A stretch of DNA of 64,000 bases from Streptomyces koelreuteriae (GTDB lineage Bacteria > Actinomycetota > Actinomycetes > Streptomycetales > Streptomycetaceae). The position numbers and the translations under genes were made by a program. This document shows, piece after piece, positions 1 through 8,133 of this stretch; position 1 is the first letter of the stretch, and each line of letters begins with the position of its first letter. Under the pieces are notes generated by a model. It worked only from the letters and a program-made list of their open reading frames with translations, searched no databases and was not told where the DNA came from. The stretch spans positions 992,001 to 1,056,000 of the forward strand of contig NZ_CP075896.1 in the NCBI RefSeq assembly GCF_018604545.1. Direction: 5' to 3'.

Positions 1-201
1 GATCAACGCGGGATCAACACCGCGTTCATGCCCCCGGCCACTGCGATCATCACCTTTTCAATCAGCCGGCGCACGGCGGCGCGCGGGAACGTCTCGCTGA
101 CACGCCCCGGAGGTGACCCGGCGGCGCTCCGGCGGCGCGTGTCAGTGGGCGGTGCGAGACTCGACGGTGAGACGACGGGACCCTGTGCGAGGAGGGCGGC
201 C

Positions 202-987
202 ATGCTCACCACCCGGTATGTCACCGGCGCTCCGAACTGGATCGATCTCGGCACACCCGACATCGACGGCGCCGCCGCCTTCTACGGGGATCTGTTCGGC
301 TGGAGCTTCCAGCCGGGCGACCCCGAGGTCGGGGGGTACGGCCTCTTCCAGCTCGGCGGCAGAACCGCCGCCGGCGGTATGCAGACCACGCCTGAGCAGG
401 GCCCGCCTTCCTGGGGGGTGTACTTCCAAGCCCCGGACGCGGACGGCACGGCGAAGGCCGCGGAGCAGGCGCGCGGCTCGGTGCGGATGCAGCCCATGGA
501 CGTGCTGGACCTGGGCCGCATGGCGATCCTCGCCGACCGGGCGGGTGTGCAGTTCGGCCTGTGGCAGCCGGGGCGCAACAAGGGCCTGGACGTCGTCCAG
601 GAGCACGGCTCGCTGTGCTGGGTGGAGCTGTACACGGCGGACGTCCCCGCGGCGGCCGCCTTCTACCACTCCGTGCTCGGCCTGGAGACCTTCGGAGTGG
701 AGTTCCCCGGCGGCGCCTACACCACCTTCGTCCCCGCCGGGGAGCCGGAGGACGCCATGTTCGGCGGCATCGTGGCGCTGGCCGACGACCCGGTCGAGGA
801 GGAGGCGCACTGGCTCCCGTACTTCGAGGTCACCGACCCGGACGCCATCGTCGCCCGTGCCCAGGAGCGGGGCGGCACGATCCGCCTGCCCGCCACGGAC
901 CTGCCGGGCGTCGGCCGCCTCGCCAAGCTCGCCGACCCGTACGGGGCCCGCTTCGCGGTGATCCACAGCGAGCCGCAGGCGGCCTGA
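202..987 (+). CDS. VOC family protein, two glyoxalase-like domains
   Basis: This is a 261-residue cytoplasmic protein of the vicinal oxygen chelate superfamily. It has two tandem glyoxalase/bleomycin-resistance-like domains, roughly residues 5-125 and 135-258. Each opens with a typical strand-helix pattern (WIDLGTPDIDGAAAFYGDLF, then CWVELYTADVPAAAAFYH) and ends in LADPYGARFAV-type sequence. The ATG at 202 is chosen because GAGGAGGG lies just upstream and the first domain starts about ten residues in; the longer open frame to the left has no domain content. Tandem VOC proteins of this length in Streptomyces are mostly of unknown substrate, and some are called hydroxylases without proof. It stands alone, convergent with the LacI gene. 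The fold is clear but no reaction can be assigned. Confidence 0.85.
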   Translation: MLTTRYVTGAPNWIDLGTPDIDGAAAFYGDLFGWSFQPGDPEVGGYGLFQLGGRTAAGGMQTTPEQGPPSWGVYFQAPDADGTAKAAEQARGSVRMQPMDVLDLGRMAILADRAGVQFGLWQPGRNKGLDVVQEHGSLCWVELYTADVPAAAAFYHSVLGLETFGVEFPGGAYTTFVPAGEPEDAMFGGIVALADDPVEEEAHWLPYFEVTDPDAIVARAQERGGTIRLPATDLPGVGRLAKLADPYGARFAVIHSEPQAA

Positions 988-1149
988 GGGGCACTCCTGG
1001 CGTGATGCCGGCATGCGCTGGCGTCGGCCCCGTGTCGCGGAGTGGTGCCAGGCCGAGAGCCTGCCCAGCCCACCCCGCCTCCCGGCCCGGCCCTGCCCGG
1101 CTGCCGCACAACGGCCGGAGCGACGCCTCCCCCGAACCGCACCGACCGC

Positions 1150-2217
1150 CTACGCCGAAGCCCGCCGGACCAACGTCGTCGGCAGGACCACGCTCGAGGG
1201 CGTGCCATCGGCGGCACTGCCCGAGGAGCCCCCGTGCGAGGAGCCCCCGTGCGAGGCGCCGCGGTCGAGGTCGCGCAGCAGCAGGCGGGCCATCAGGCGG
1301 CCCATTTCCTCGATGTCCTGACGGACCGTCGTGAGGGGCGGGTCGGTCTGTTCCGCGACGGGCAGCATGTCGTCGAAGCCGATCACGGCGATGTCGTCGG
1401 GGACGCGGCGGCCGGACTCGCGCAGGACGCGCAGGGCACCGGAGGCGGTGAGGTCGTTGGCGGCGAACACCGCGTCCAGGTCCGGGCAGCGGTCGAGGAG
1501 TTCGCGCATCGCACGCTCGCCCCCGGCCGGGGTGAAGTCGGCTTCGGCGATCAATCGCGGGTCGGCGTCGACCATGACGTCCCGGTAGCCGTCGAGGCGG
1601 TCCGCCGCGGAGGTCTGGTCGAGTGCGCCGGTGATGTGCGCGATCCGGGTGCGGCCGAGGGCGGCCAGGTGGCGGACGGCGTCGCGGGCTCCGCCCCGGT
1701 TGTCGCTGTCGACGTACACCACGCCCTGCCGGTCGCCGCTCCAGCCGGGCCGGCCGCCGAAGACGGTGGGAATGCCCGCCCGCTGGATCAGCTCCGGCAG
1801 CGGGTCGTCGAGGTGCAGGGAGAAGACGAGGGCCCCGTCGACATGTCCGCCGGCCAGGTACCGGCCGACCCGGGCGTGATCGTCCCGGCCCTCCGTGAGC
1901 AGCAGGACGAGCTGGTTGTCGTGGGCCGTGAGTTCCTTGCTGATGCCGCGCAGCTGGAGCGCGAAGAAGGGGTCGGCGAAGACCCGGGTCTCGGGTTCGG
2001 CGACGACGACCGCGATGGCGTCGTGCCGCCGGGTCACCAGGGAGCGGGCGGCCTGGTTGGGGACGTAGCCGAGTTCGTCCACGGCCTTGCGGACCCGCTC
2101 CACGAGAACATCCCGCACCCCGTCCCCGCCGTTGACCACGCGCGAGACGGTGGCCCGTGAGACACCGGCCCGGGCGGCCACGGCCTCCAGAGTGGGACGT
2201 GGCGCGGTGTCGGTCAC
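1150..2217 (-). CDS. LacI family transcriptional regulator
   Basis: This DNA-binding repressor has about 355 residues. An N-terminal LacI helix-turn-helix (AARAGVSRATVSRVVNG) is followed by the hinge helix region (GYVPNQAARSL) and a periplasmic-binding-like sugar sensor domain to about residue 310. The GTG at 2217 is preferred because AGGAG sits seven bases upstream; an ATG 15 bases earlier has no ribosome site. The C-terminus carries an unusual Ser/Gly/His-rich insert (SHGGSSHGGSS) encoded by a 15-base tandem duplication. A perfect 12-base palindrome of LacI-operator type lies upstream of the start, so autoregulation is likely. The neighbouring laccase and sugar-dehydrogenase genes are possible targets, but the inducer is unknown. 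Confidence 0.9.
   Translation of the reverse strand: MTDTAPRPTLEAVAARAGVSRATVSRVVNGGDGVRDVLVERVRKAVDELGYVPNQAARSLVTRRHDAIAVVVAEPETRVFADPFFALQLRGISKELTAHDNQLVLLLTEGRDDHARVGRYLAGGHVDGALVFSLHLDDPLPELIQRAGIPTVFGGRPGWSGDRQGVVYVDSDNRGGARDAVRHLAALGRTRIAHITGALDQTSAADRLDGYRDVMVDADPRLIAEADFTPAGGERAMRELLDRCPDLDAVFAANDLTASGALRVLRESGRRVPDDIAVIGFDDMLPVAEQTDPPLTTVRQDIEEMGRLMARLLLRDLDRGASHGGSSHGGSSGSAADGTPSSVVLPTTLVRRASA
1222..1251. repeat. 15-bp tandem duplication inside the LacI gene
   Basis: Two perfect adjacent copies of CGAGGAGCCCCCGTG, followed by a decayed third start (CGAGGCGCC). They encode the repeated SHGGS motif near the C-terminus of the LacI regulator. The length is a multiple of three, so the frame is kept, and the copies look like recent slippage. 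Confidence 0.85.
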
Positions 2218-2274
2218 TTCGGGGCTCCTCATCTGCGGCTGCGGATCAGGATAGCCCCGGGCGGGCAGGGTGGT

Positions 2275-2286
2275 GAGAGCGCTCTC
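2275..2286. promoter_or_regulatory. LacI-type operator palindrome
   Basis: The sequence GAGAGCGCTCTC is a perfect 12-base palindrome with the central GCGC of LacI-family operators (compare the CebR box TGGGAGCGCTCCCA). It lies about 58 bases upstream of the LacI start and 10 bases after the laccase stop, where it could control the LacI promoter. The factor that binds it is inferred, not shown. Confidence 0.6.
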
Positions 2287-2296
2287 GCGCGCGACT

Positions 2297-3274
2297 TCAG
2301 TGCGCGTGCTCGTGCCCCGGCTGTTCGCCCCCGTGCTCGTGCGGCTCGTACCCGGGGATCGTCCCGTCCGGCTTCTTCACGAGGAACAGGCCCACCATCC
2401 CCATGTCGGAGTGGCTCTGCACATGGCAGTGGTACATCCACGCCCCGGCGCCGACCCCCTCCCCCGCGATCACCTGGAAGCCGAAGGAGTCGGCCGGGCC
2501 GGTGATCTTGTTGTCGATGACCTGGCTGGGGTCGTCGGGGCCGGTCAGCATGCCGGTGCGGTTGTCCGCCCAGCGATGACCGTGCATATGGAACGTGTGG
2601 TAGAACTCGCCGTGCGTGATCACGGCGAACTCGACGCGATCCCCCACCGTGGCCTCGAAGTTCGGCCCGGAGTGCGGCGGCCTGTTGTTGATGCGCATGT
2701 CGTTGAAGACGACCGTGTGCGTCCGGTCCGGCAGGACGTCGCCCTTGCGGCGGACGATCACGGGGCCGTAGAGGCCCTTCTGGAGTCCCTGCGTTCCGTG
2801 TTCGGTGCCTACGACATGGTCGTGGTAGTGCCAGTAGCCCGCGCTGCCCGCCCGCCAGGTGCCGTCCTTGCGGCGGCCGGGGGCGTGGGTGCGCCAGGTG
2901 TAGGTGCGGGTGCCGCCCGGTTCGACGTGGCTGCGGTTCATCTTCGTGCCGTCGCTGGTGATCTCGTAGTCCAGGCCGTGGACGTGCAGACTCACCGCGA
3001 CGTCCATGGTGTTCTCGAACTCGATGTGCAGGGTGTCGCCCTCGTTGAGCTCGATCAGCGGGCCGGGGATCGTCGCCTTGCCCTTCTCCAGGCCGTAGCC
3101 CATCTGGCCGTCGGCGAGTTTCTCGGCGTACAGCTTGATGCGCTTCACCTCGCCTCCGGCGGGTGCCGTCTTCGCCGGTCCGTCGGCGCTGATGGCCTCC
3201 GGCGCCACCGACAACGATGTCGCGACGGTCGCGGTACCCAGCAGGACCCGCCGGTTGAAGCTGCGTCTGTCCAT
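2297..3274 (-). CDS. two-domain small laccase, multicopper oxidase, Tat-exported
   Basis: This 325-residue extracellular copper oxidase oxidises phenols and reduces oxygen to water. It has the compact two-domain layout of Streptomyces small laccases (SLAC, about 340 residues, active as a trimer). The N-terminus has a Tat-type signal (MDRRSFNRR, then a hydrophobic stretch to about residue 30). Copper ligand motifs are all present: HVH at 97-99, HYHDH around 149-153, HTFHMHGH at 226-233, and YHCHVQSH around 281-288 with Met 293 as the type-1 axial position. The tail is His-rich. It is transcribed away from the secreted ThuA-dehydrogenase gene. From memory, the S. coelicolor homologue is SCO6712, which also lies near the pca genes. 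Confidence 0.95.
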   Translation of the reverse strand: MDRRSFNRRVLLGTATVATSLSVAPEAISADGPAKTAPAGGEVKRIKLYAEKLADGQMGYGLEKGKATIPGPLIELNEGDTLHIEFENTMDVAVSLHVHGLDYEITSDGTKMNRSHVEPGGTRTYTWRTHAPGRRKDGTWRAGSAGYWHYHDHVVGTEHGTQGLQKGLYGPVIVRRKGDVLPDRTHTVVFNDMRINNRPPHSGPNFEATVGDRVEFAVITHGEFYHTFHMHGHRWADNRTGMLTGPDDPSQVIDNKITGPADSFGFQVIAGEGVGAGAWMYHCHVQSHSDMGMVGLFLVKKPDGTIPGYEPHEHGGEQPGHEHAH

Positions 3275-3463
3275 GCGGAACTCCCCACCCTGGTAAGGCT
3301 TTTGCAGAGGCGTACCTGTGATGAACCTGTGCGACGGTACCGGCCGCGCTCCCGTTTATCCACACTCAAGACAAAGTTGGAGCCATCCCGGTCATAGGTA
3401 TTGGCGAGCCGAGCAAAGGGGTTTAGCTTCCTTGGCGGTGTTGCTGTGACCGAGGAGGTGCCC

Positions 3464-5941
3464 ATGCACTTACGAGGGTTGAGCAAGGGAAGACGTGTCT
3501 GGGCGGCCTCCGTGGCCGCCGGAGTCGTGACCGCCGGGCTGCTGTCGGGGCCGGCCGCGAACGCGAGGCCGTATCCGGAACCCCCGCTGACAACGATGTC
3601 GATCAAGTCGCCGCCGGGCGGCGCGAATGTACGCGTGCTGCTCTTCCATGGTTCCGCGGCGGCCGGGGAGGAGTCCCCGGTCGTGAACGCCGGGATCGAG
3701 GCGATCGAGAAGATCGGGCTCTCGGGCCCGGCGAACCGCCGTTTCAAGGTCGAGGCCACCGGCGACGCCTCGGTGTTCACCAACGAGACAAGACTCGGCC
3801 GCTTCAACACGATCGTGTTCCTGACCGGCGGGGGCGATGTCCTCGACGCGGAGCAGGAGGCGGGCCTGGAGGCGTACATGGAGGCGGGCGGCGGTTTCGT
3901 CGGTCTCCATGACGCGGCGCGCGCGGAGCCGTACTCCGACTGGTTCACCGGACTGGTGGGAGCCCGCCCGGCCGCGTCGAGCCCCTCGGCCGCGCAGCGG
4001 GCGACCGTCGAGGTCGGCGACCGCCGGCACCCGGCGACCAAGGACCTGCCGGTGCAGTGGAAGCACCCGGACAAGTGGCTGAACTGGGTGAAGAACCCGT
4101 CGGGCGACGTCCATACGGTGGCCCGGGTGAGGGAGTCGAGCTACCAGCCGGGCACGGGCGCCAACGGCTGGGACCACCCGGTCAGCTGGTGCCGTGACTA
4201 CGACGGCGGCCGCTCCTTCTACACCGGCATGGGCGGCACGGTGTCGTCGTACGACGAGACCGACTTCCGTGCCCATCTGCGCGGCGCGCTGATGTGGACG
4301 ACCCGGCTGGAGCAGGCCGACTGCAAGGCGACCATCAACGCCAACTACCAGGCGGAGCGGCTGACCAAGCCCAACCAGCCGGGGCAGAACGACCAGATCG
4401 GCGAACCGCACGGGCTGGTCACCGCGCCCGACGGCCGGGTGTTCTACATCGGCCGGGGCGGCGCCGACTCCTCGCAGCCGGTGGTCACGGACTGGAACCA
4501 CCCCGACATCGGCAAGGGCAAGGGCGAGATCCACGTCTACGACCCGAAGACCAAGCAGGTCACGCTCGCGGGTGCGCTCACCGTCTTCGGCAACAAGGGC
4601 GGCGGCGACGAGCTGGTCAAGGTCGAGGAGGGCCTGCTCGGCATCGAGCTGGACCCGGGGTTCGCGACGAACGGCTGGGTGTATCTGCACTACACGCCGC
4701 ACGCGCAGATCAACCGTGACACGCGGATGGCCGAGCGGCGCGTCTCCCGCTTCACGCTGGATCAGGCAACGAACAAGCTGGACCTGGCCAGTGAGAAGGT
4801 GCTGCTGAAGTGGCCTGTGCAGATTCACAGTTGCTGCCACTCGGGCGGCGGGATGGCCTGGGACTCCAAGGGCAATCTGTACATCGCCACCGGTGACAAC
4901 AACTCCAGCGGGTTCAGCTCCGGTTACTCGGGCAACAACCCGCAGCCGAACTACAAGGGCGTCTCCTTCGCGGACGCGCGCCGCACGGCCGGCAACACCA
5001 ACAACCTCAACGGCAAGATCCTGCGCATCCACCCGGAGCCGGACGGGACGTTCACGCTTCCCGAGGGCAACCTCTTCACCGGGAAGGAGACCGACGAGGG
5101 CGGTGGCAAGACCCGCGGCGAGATCTATGTGATGGGGGTCAGGAACCCCGCCCGTATCTTCGTCGACAAGTCGACCGACGTGCTCTACGCGGGCTGGGTC
5201 GGTCCGGACGCGAGCGCGCCCTCGACGACCTGGGGCCCGGCCAAGTACGACACGTTCGCCGCCATCACCAAGGCGGGCAACCGCGGCTGGCCGTACTGCA
5301 TGGGCAACAAGCAGCCCTACCGGGACCGCAATCTGCCGGATCCGTCCAAGCCGCTGGGCTGGTACGACTGCGACCGCCCGAAGAACGAGTCGCCGAACAA
5401 CGACGGCCTGGTCGATCTGCCGCCGGTCACCGGAAACAACATCTGGTACTCGCCGCAGGGCGGCGCGCCGGACTACCCGCGGGACGCGAGCGGCGTCCCC
5501 TCGTACAAGCCGGAGCAGGCGACGTACCGGCTGCCCTGGCTGAAGGGCGGCGGCCAGGCCGCGATGAACGGGCCGGTGTACCGCTACGACGCCGGCAGCA
5601 CGAGCGCGGCCAAGTGGCCCGCCTACTGGGACGGCAAGTGGTTCGTCGGTGACTTCTACGACGCCGACCAGCCGCGCAACGCGGTGCTCATGGACCCGAA
5701 GACCCAGGGCGACGGCGGTCTGCCGGTGCACTCGGAGTCGCTGAAGAAGATCGTGCCGATCGGCAACGACGGCATCAAGAACCTCATGGACTGGAAGTTC
5801 GGTCCGGACGGTGTGCTGTACGTCCTCGACTACGGCCGCGGCTTCTTCACCTCGGACTCCAAGTCGGCCCTGTGGCGGGTCACCTACAAGGGCGGCGGGC
5901 CGACCCCGGCCGCCGACCGGCTGGCGAGGGGGACCGAGTGA
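3464..5941 (+). CDS. secreted ThuA-domain / PQQ-type glucose-sorbosone dehydrogenase fusion
   Basis: This predicted exported protein has 825 residues. A positively charged N-terminus (SKGRRVW) and hydrophobic segment end in an ANA-type cleavage site near residue 34. Residues about 55-275 form a ThuA-like domain, a class I glutamine amidotransferase-like fold seen in trehalose-use loci (LTGGGDVLDAEQ, GFVGLHDAAR). Residues about 300-815 form a glucose/sorbosone dehydrogenase beta-propeller (EPHGLVTAPDGRVFYIGRG, LLGIELDPGF, HSGGGMAWDSKGNLYIATGD, YVMGVRNPARI). The ATG at 3464 is chosen because GAGGAGG lies seven bases upstream. The third codon is TTA, so translation may depend on the bldA tRNA. 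The next gene starts inside its stop codon, so the two are translationally coupled. Substrate and real PQQ use are unproven. Confidence 0.88.
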   Translation: MHLRGLSKGRRVWAASVAAGVVTAGLLSGPAANARPYPEPPLTTMSIKSPPGGANVRVLLFHGSAAAGEESPVVNAGIEAIEKIGLSGPANRRFKVEATGDASVFTNETRLGRFNTIVFLTGGGDVLDAEQEAGLEAYMEAGGGFVGLHDAARAEPYSDWFTGLVGARPAASSPSAAQRATVEVGDRRHPATKDLPVQWKHPDKWLNWVKNPSGDVHTVARVRESSYQPGTGANGWDHPVSWCRDYDGGRSFYTGMGGTVSSYDETDFRAHLRGALMWTTRLEQADCKATINANYQAERLTKPNQPGQNDQIGEPHGLVTAPDGRVFYIGRGGADSSQPVVTDWNHPDIGKGKGEIHVYDPKTKQVTLAGALTVFGNKGGGDELVKVEEGLLGIELDPGFATNGWVYLHYTPHAQINRDTRMAERRVSRFTLDQATNKLDLASEKVLLKWPVQIHSCCHSGGGMAWDSKGNLYIATGDNNSSGFSSGYSGNNPQPNYKGVSFADARRTAGNTNNLNGKILRIHPEPDGTFTLPEGNLFTGKETDEGGGKTRGEIYVMGVRNPARIFVDKSTDVLYAGWVGPDASAPSTTWGPAKYDTFAAITKAGNRGWPYCMGNKQPYRDRNLPDPSKPLGWYDCDRPKNESPNNDGLVDLPPVTGNNIWYSPQGGAPDYPRDASGVPSYKPEQATYRLPWLKGGGQAAMNGPVYRYDAGSTSAAKWPAYWDGKWFVGDFYDADQPRNAVLMDPKTQGDGGLPVHSESLKKIVPIGNDGIKNLMDWKFGPDGVLYVLDYGRGFFTSDSKSALWRVTYKGGGPTPAADRLARGTE
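3470..3472 (+). promoter_or_regulatory. TTA codon (bldA-dependent control point)
   Basis: The codon after ATG CAC is TTA. Leucine TTA codons are rare in Streptomyces and are read by the developmentally controlled bldA tRNA. This was the only in-frame TTA I noticed in the window. Confidence 0.75.
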
Positions 5942-8130
5942 TCCGGCACCGAAGAATCTGGGCCGCCCTGCTGGCCGCCCTGCTCGTGATGCTCGGCGTG
6001 CAGGCGATACCGGCGTCCGGGCAGCCGGAGGCGAAGGCCGCCGATCAGGTCCTCACCTGGACGGCCGGCAACGACATCGACAAGTACCTCTCGGCGCCGA
6101 AGACGGCGGTCGCGGGTACGGCCACGATCGTGTTCGAGAACAGCGTGGCCACGGGCAACACCATGGGCATGCCGCACACGCTGACGTTCGTGACGAGCGA
6201 TCCCGAGTTCAACGACGACGTGACGCTCAACATCCTGGCCAATCCGAACGACGCCCAGGGCGGCAAGCACACCGCGCAGGTCACGCTCACGCCCGGCCGG
6301 TACTTCTACCACTGCACGATCCCCGGCCACGGCCAGATGCAGGGCATCCTCGTGGTGACCGAGGGCACCGGCGAGGACACCACGGCGCCCGAGGCGTCGG
6401 CGCATGTGAGCGGGACGCAGAACACGCAGGGCGAGTACGTCGGCTCGGCGAGCGTCGAACTGCACGCCACCGACGAGGGCGGGTCCGGCGTCGAGAGGAT
6501 CGAGTACGCGATCGGCGACTCGGGTGCCTGGCAGCCGTACACCACGCCGATCGTCGTCGATCAGGTCGGCGCACACAAGGTCCGCTACCGCGCCTTCGAC
6601 AAGGCGGGGAACGTCTCCGCCGAGAAGAGCGCGGCGTTCACGGTCGTGGCGCCGCAGTCGGACGACACGACCGCGCCGGAGACCTCGGCGACGGTGAGCG
6701 GTGAGCGCGATGCCGACGGAGCGTACATCGACATGGCGACGGTCACCGTCTCCGCCTCCGACACGGGTTCCGGCGTCAACACGATCGAGTACGCGATCGG
6801 TTCCGGGGCCTGGCAGCCGTACACCGCGCCCGTGATGGTGCACCAGGTCGGCACCCACACCGTTCGCTACCGCGCCACCGACAAGGCGGGCAATGTGGCG
6901 GCCGAGAAGAGCGTGCAGTTCAAGGTCGTCGCGGCGCCGCCTCAGGACACCACCCCGCCGGTGACGGGCGTGTCCGTGGAGGGCACCAGGAACTCCGCCG
7001 GGGCGTATGTCAACAGCGCCCGGGTGACCGTCACGGCGACCGACGCGCACGGTTCGGGCGTCGAGAAGATCGAGTACTCGCTCGACGGCGGGCCGTACCT
7101 CGCCTACTCGGCCCCGGTGGTGGTCGACCGGGCGGGCGGGCACACGGTGGCGTACCGGGCGAGCGACAAGGCCGGCAACACCGCGGCGGCACGCACCGTG
7201 TCCTTCACGGTCGTCTCCGGGCAGGTCCCGGCGCCCGACTGCCCGGAGTACGACGAGCGGTTGACGGTGATCGTCGGCACGGTCGACTCGGGAGTGCGCA
7301 ACCGGGTGACCGACAACCGGTGCCGGATCGGCGAGCTGATCGAGGACGAGAAGGAGTGGACGTCCCACGCGCTGTTCCTCAAGCATGTGACGTCCGTCCT
7401 CGACGCCCTGCTGAAGGAGGGCGTGCTCGACCAGCGCGAGTACAACGCCGTCCGGAAGGCCGCCCGCCAGTCCGGCATCGGCAAGCCGGGGCAGACCGAG
7501 GGCTATCGCGCGCTCTTCGACGGCACCGCGGAGTCGCTGGCCAAGTGGCGGCAGGTGGGCGGCGGTTCGTTCGGGCTGAACGCGGACGGGACGATCACCT
7601 CCAGCACCACGACGCCCGGCATGGGCATGCTGTGGTTCCCGGAGCGCAAGTACGGCGACTTCTCGCTGAAGCTCCAGTGGCGTGACGACGCCCCGGGCAC
7701 GGGCAACGCCAACTCCGGTGTGTTCGTGCGCTTCCCCTGGGTCCACGACCACCCGGAGGAGTCACGGCCGGAGTGGGTCGCCATCAAGTACGGGCACGAG
7801 GTGCAGGTGCTCGACCGGCCCGACGGCGACATGTACAAGACGGGGTCGGTCTACGGCTTCGACCGGGTGGGGCTCGCCGGTGCCGGCGTGACCCAGAAGG
7901 GCACCTGGAACGACTACGAGATCCGCGTGGTCGACCAGCACTACTCGGTGTACCGCAACGGCGTGCTGATCAACGAGTTCGACAACACCGGCGGCCAGGC
8001 CTTCACCCCGCCCCGCTCGGACGACCCGGGCACGGACGGGCGGCGGTTCGCCTCCGGCTACCTCGGGCTCCAGGTGCACGGCACGACGGATGTGGTGTCC
8101 TACCGGGACATCCGCATCAAGGAGCTGTAG
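5938..8130 (+). CDS. secreted cupredoxin / triple OmpL47-like / DUF1080 multidomain protein
   Basis: This exported protein has 730 residues. The GTG start overlaps the stop of the gene before by four bases (GTGA), so the pair should be made together. A signal peptide covers residues 1-35. A plastocyanin-like cupredoxin domain follows (about 38-143) with copper ligands His 80, Cys 126, His 131 and Met 134 in the motif YHCTIPGHGQM. Three Ig-like OmpL47-type repeats occupy about 148-440; each ends in a VxYRAxDKAGN motif. A short linker precedes a C-terminal DUF1080 (3-keto-disaccharide hydrolase or LamG-like) domain at about 540-730, starting GYRALFDGT. I infer an electron-transfer head and a carbohydrate-binding or hydrolysing tail, perhaps serving the dehydrogenase encoded upstream. 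No reaction is established. Confidence 0.88.
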   Translation: MIRHRRIWAALLAALLVMLGVQAIPASGQPEAKAADQVLTWTAGNDIDKYLSAPKTAVAGTATIVFENSVATGNTMGMPHTLTFVTSDPEFNDDVTLNILANPNDAQGGKHTAQVTLTPGRYFYHCTIPGHGQMQGILVVTEGTGEDTTAPEASAHVSGTQNTQGEYVGSASVELHATDEGGSGVERIEYAIGDSGAWQPYTTPIVVDQVGAHKVRYRAFDKAGNVSAEKSAAFTVVAPQSDDTTAPETSATVSGERDADGAYIDMATVTVSASDTGSGVNTIEYAIGSGAWQPYTAPVMVHQVGTHTVRYRATDKAGNVAAEKSVQFKVVAAPPQDTTPPVTGVSVEGTRNSAGAYVNSARVTVTATDAHGSGVEKIEYSLDGGPYLAYSAPVVVDRAGGHTVAYRASDKAGNTAAARTVSFTVVSGQVPAPDCPEYDERLTVIVGTVDSGVRNRVTDNRCRIGELIEDEKEWTSHALFLKHVTSVLDALLKEGVLDQREYNAVRKAARQSGIGKPGQTEGYRALFDGTAESLAKWRQVGGGSFGLNADGTITSSTTTPGMGMLWFPERKYGDFSLKLQWRDDAPGTGNANSGVFVRFPWVHDHPEESRPEWVAIKYGHEVQVLDRPDGDMYKTGSVYGFDRVGLAGAGVTQKGTWNDYEIRVVDQHYSVYRNGVLINEFDNTGGQAFTPPRSDDPGTDGRRFASGYLGLQVHGTTDVVSYRDIRIKEL

Positions 8131-8133
8131 GCG

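Noticed and set aside
3..263. A small minus-strand open frame at the left edge ending in VMIAVAGGMNAVLIPR
   Set aside because: No ribosome site and no family recognised, and it overlaps the start of the VOC gene. Bases 1-201 otherwise hold nothing I can support.
988..1149. ATGCCGGCAT palindrome after the VOC gene
   Set aside because: It is short and GC-rich with no second copy or clear stem extension; too weak to call as a terminator or operator.
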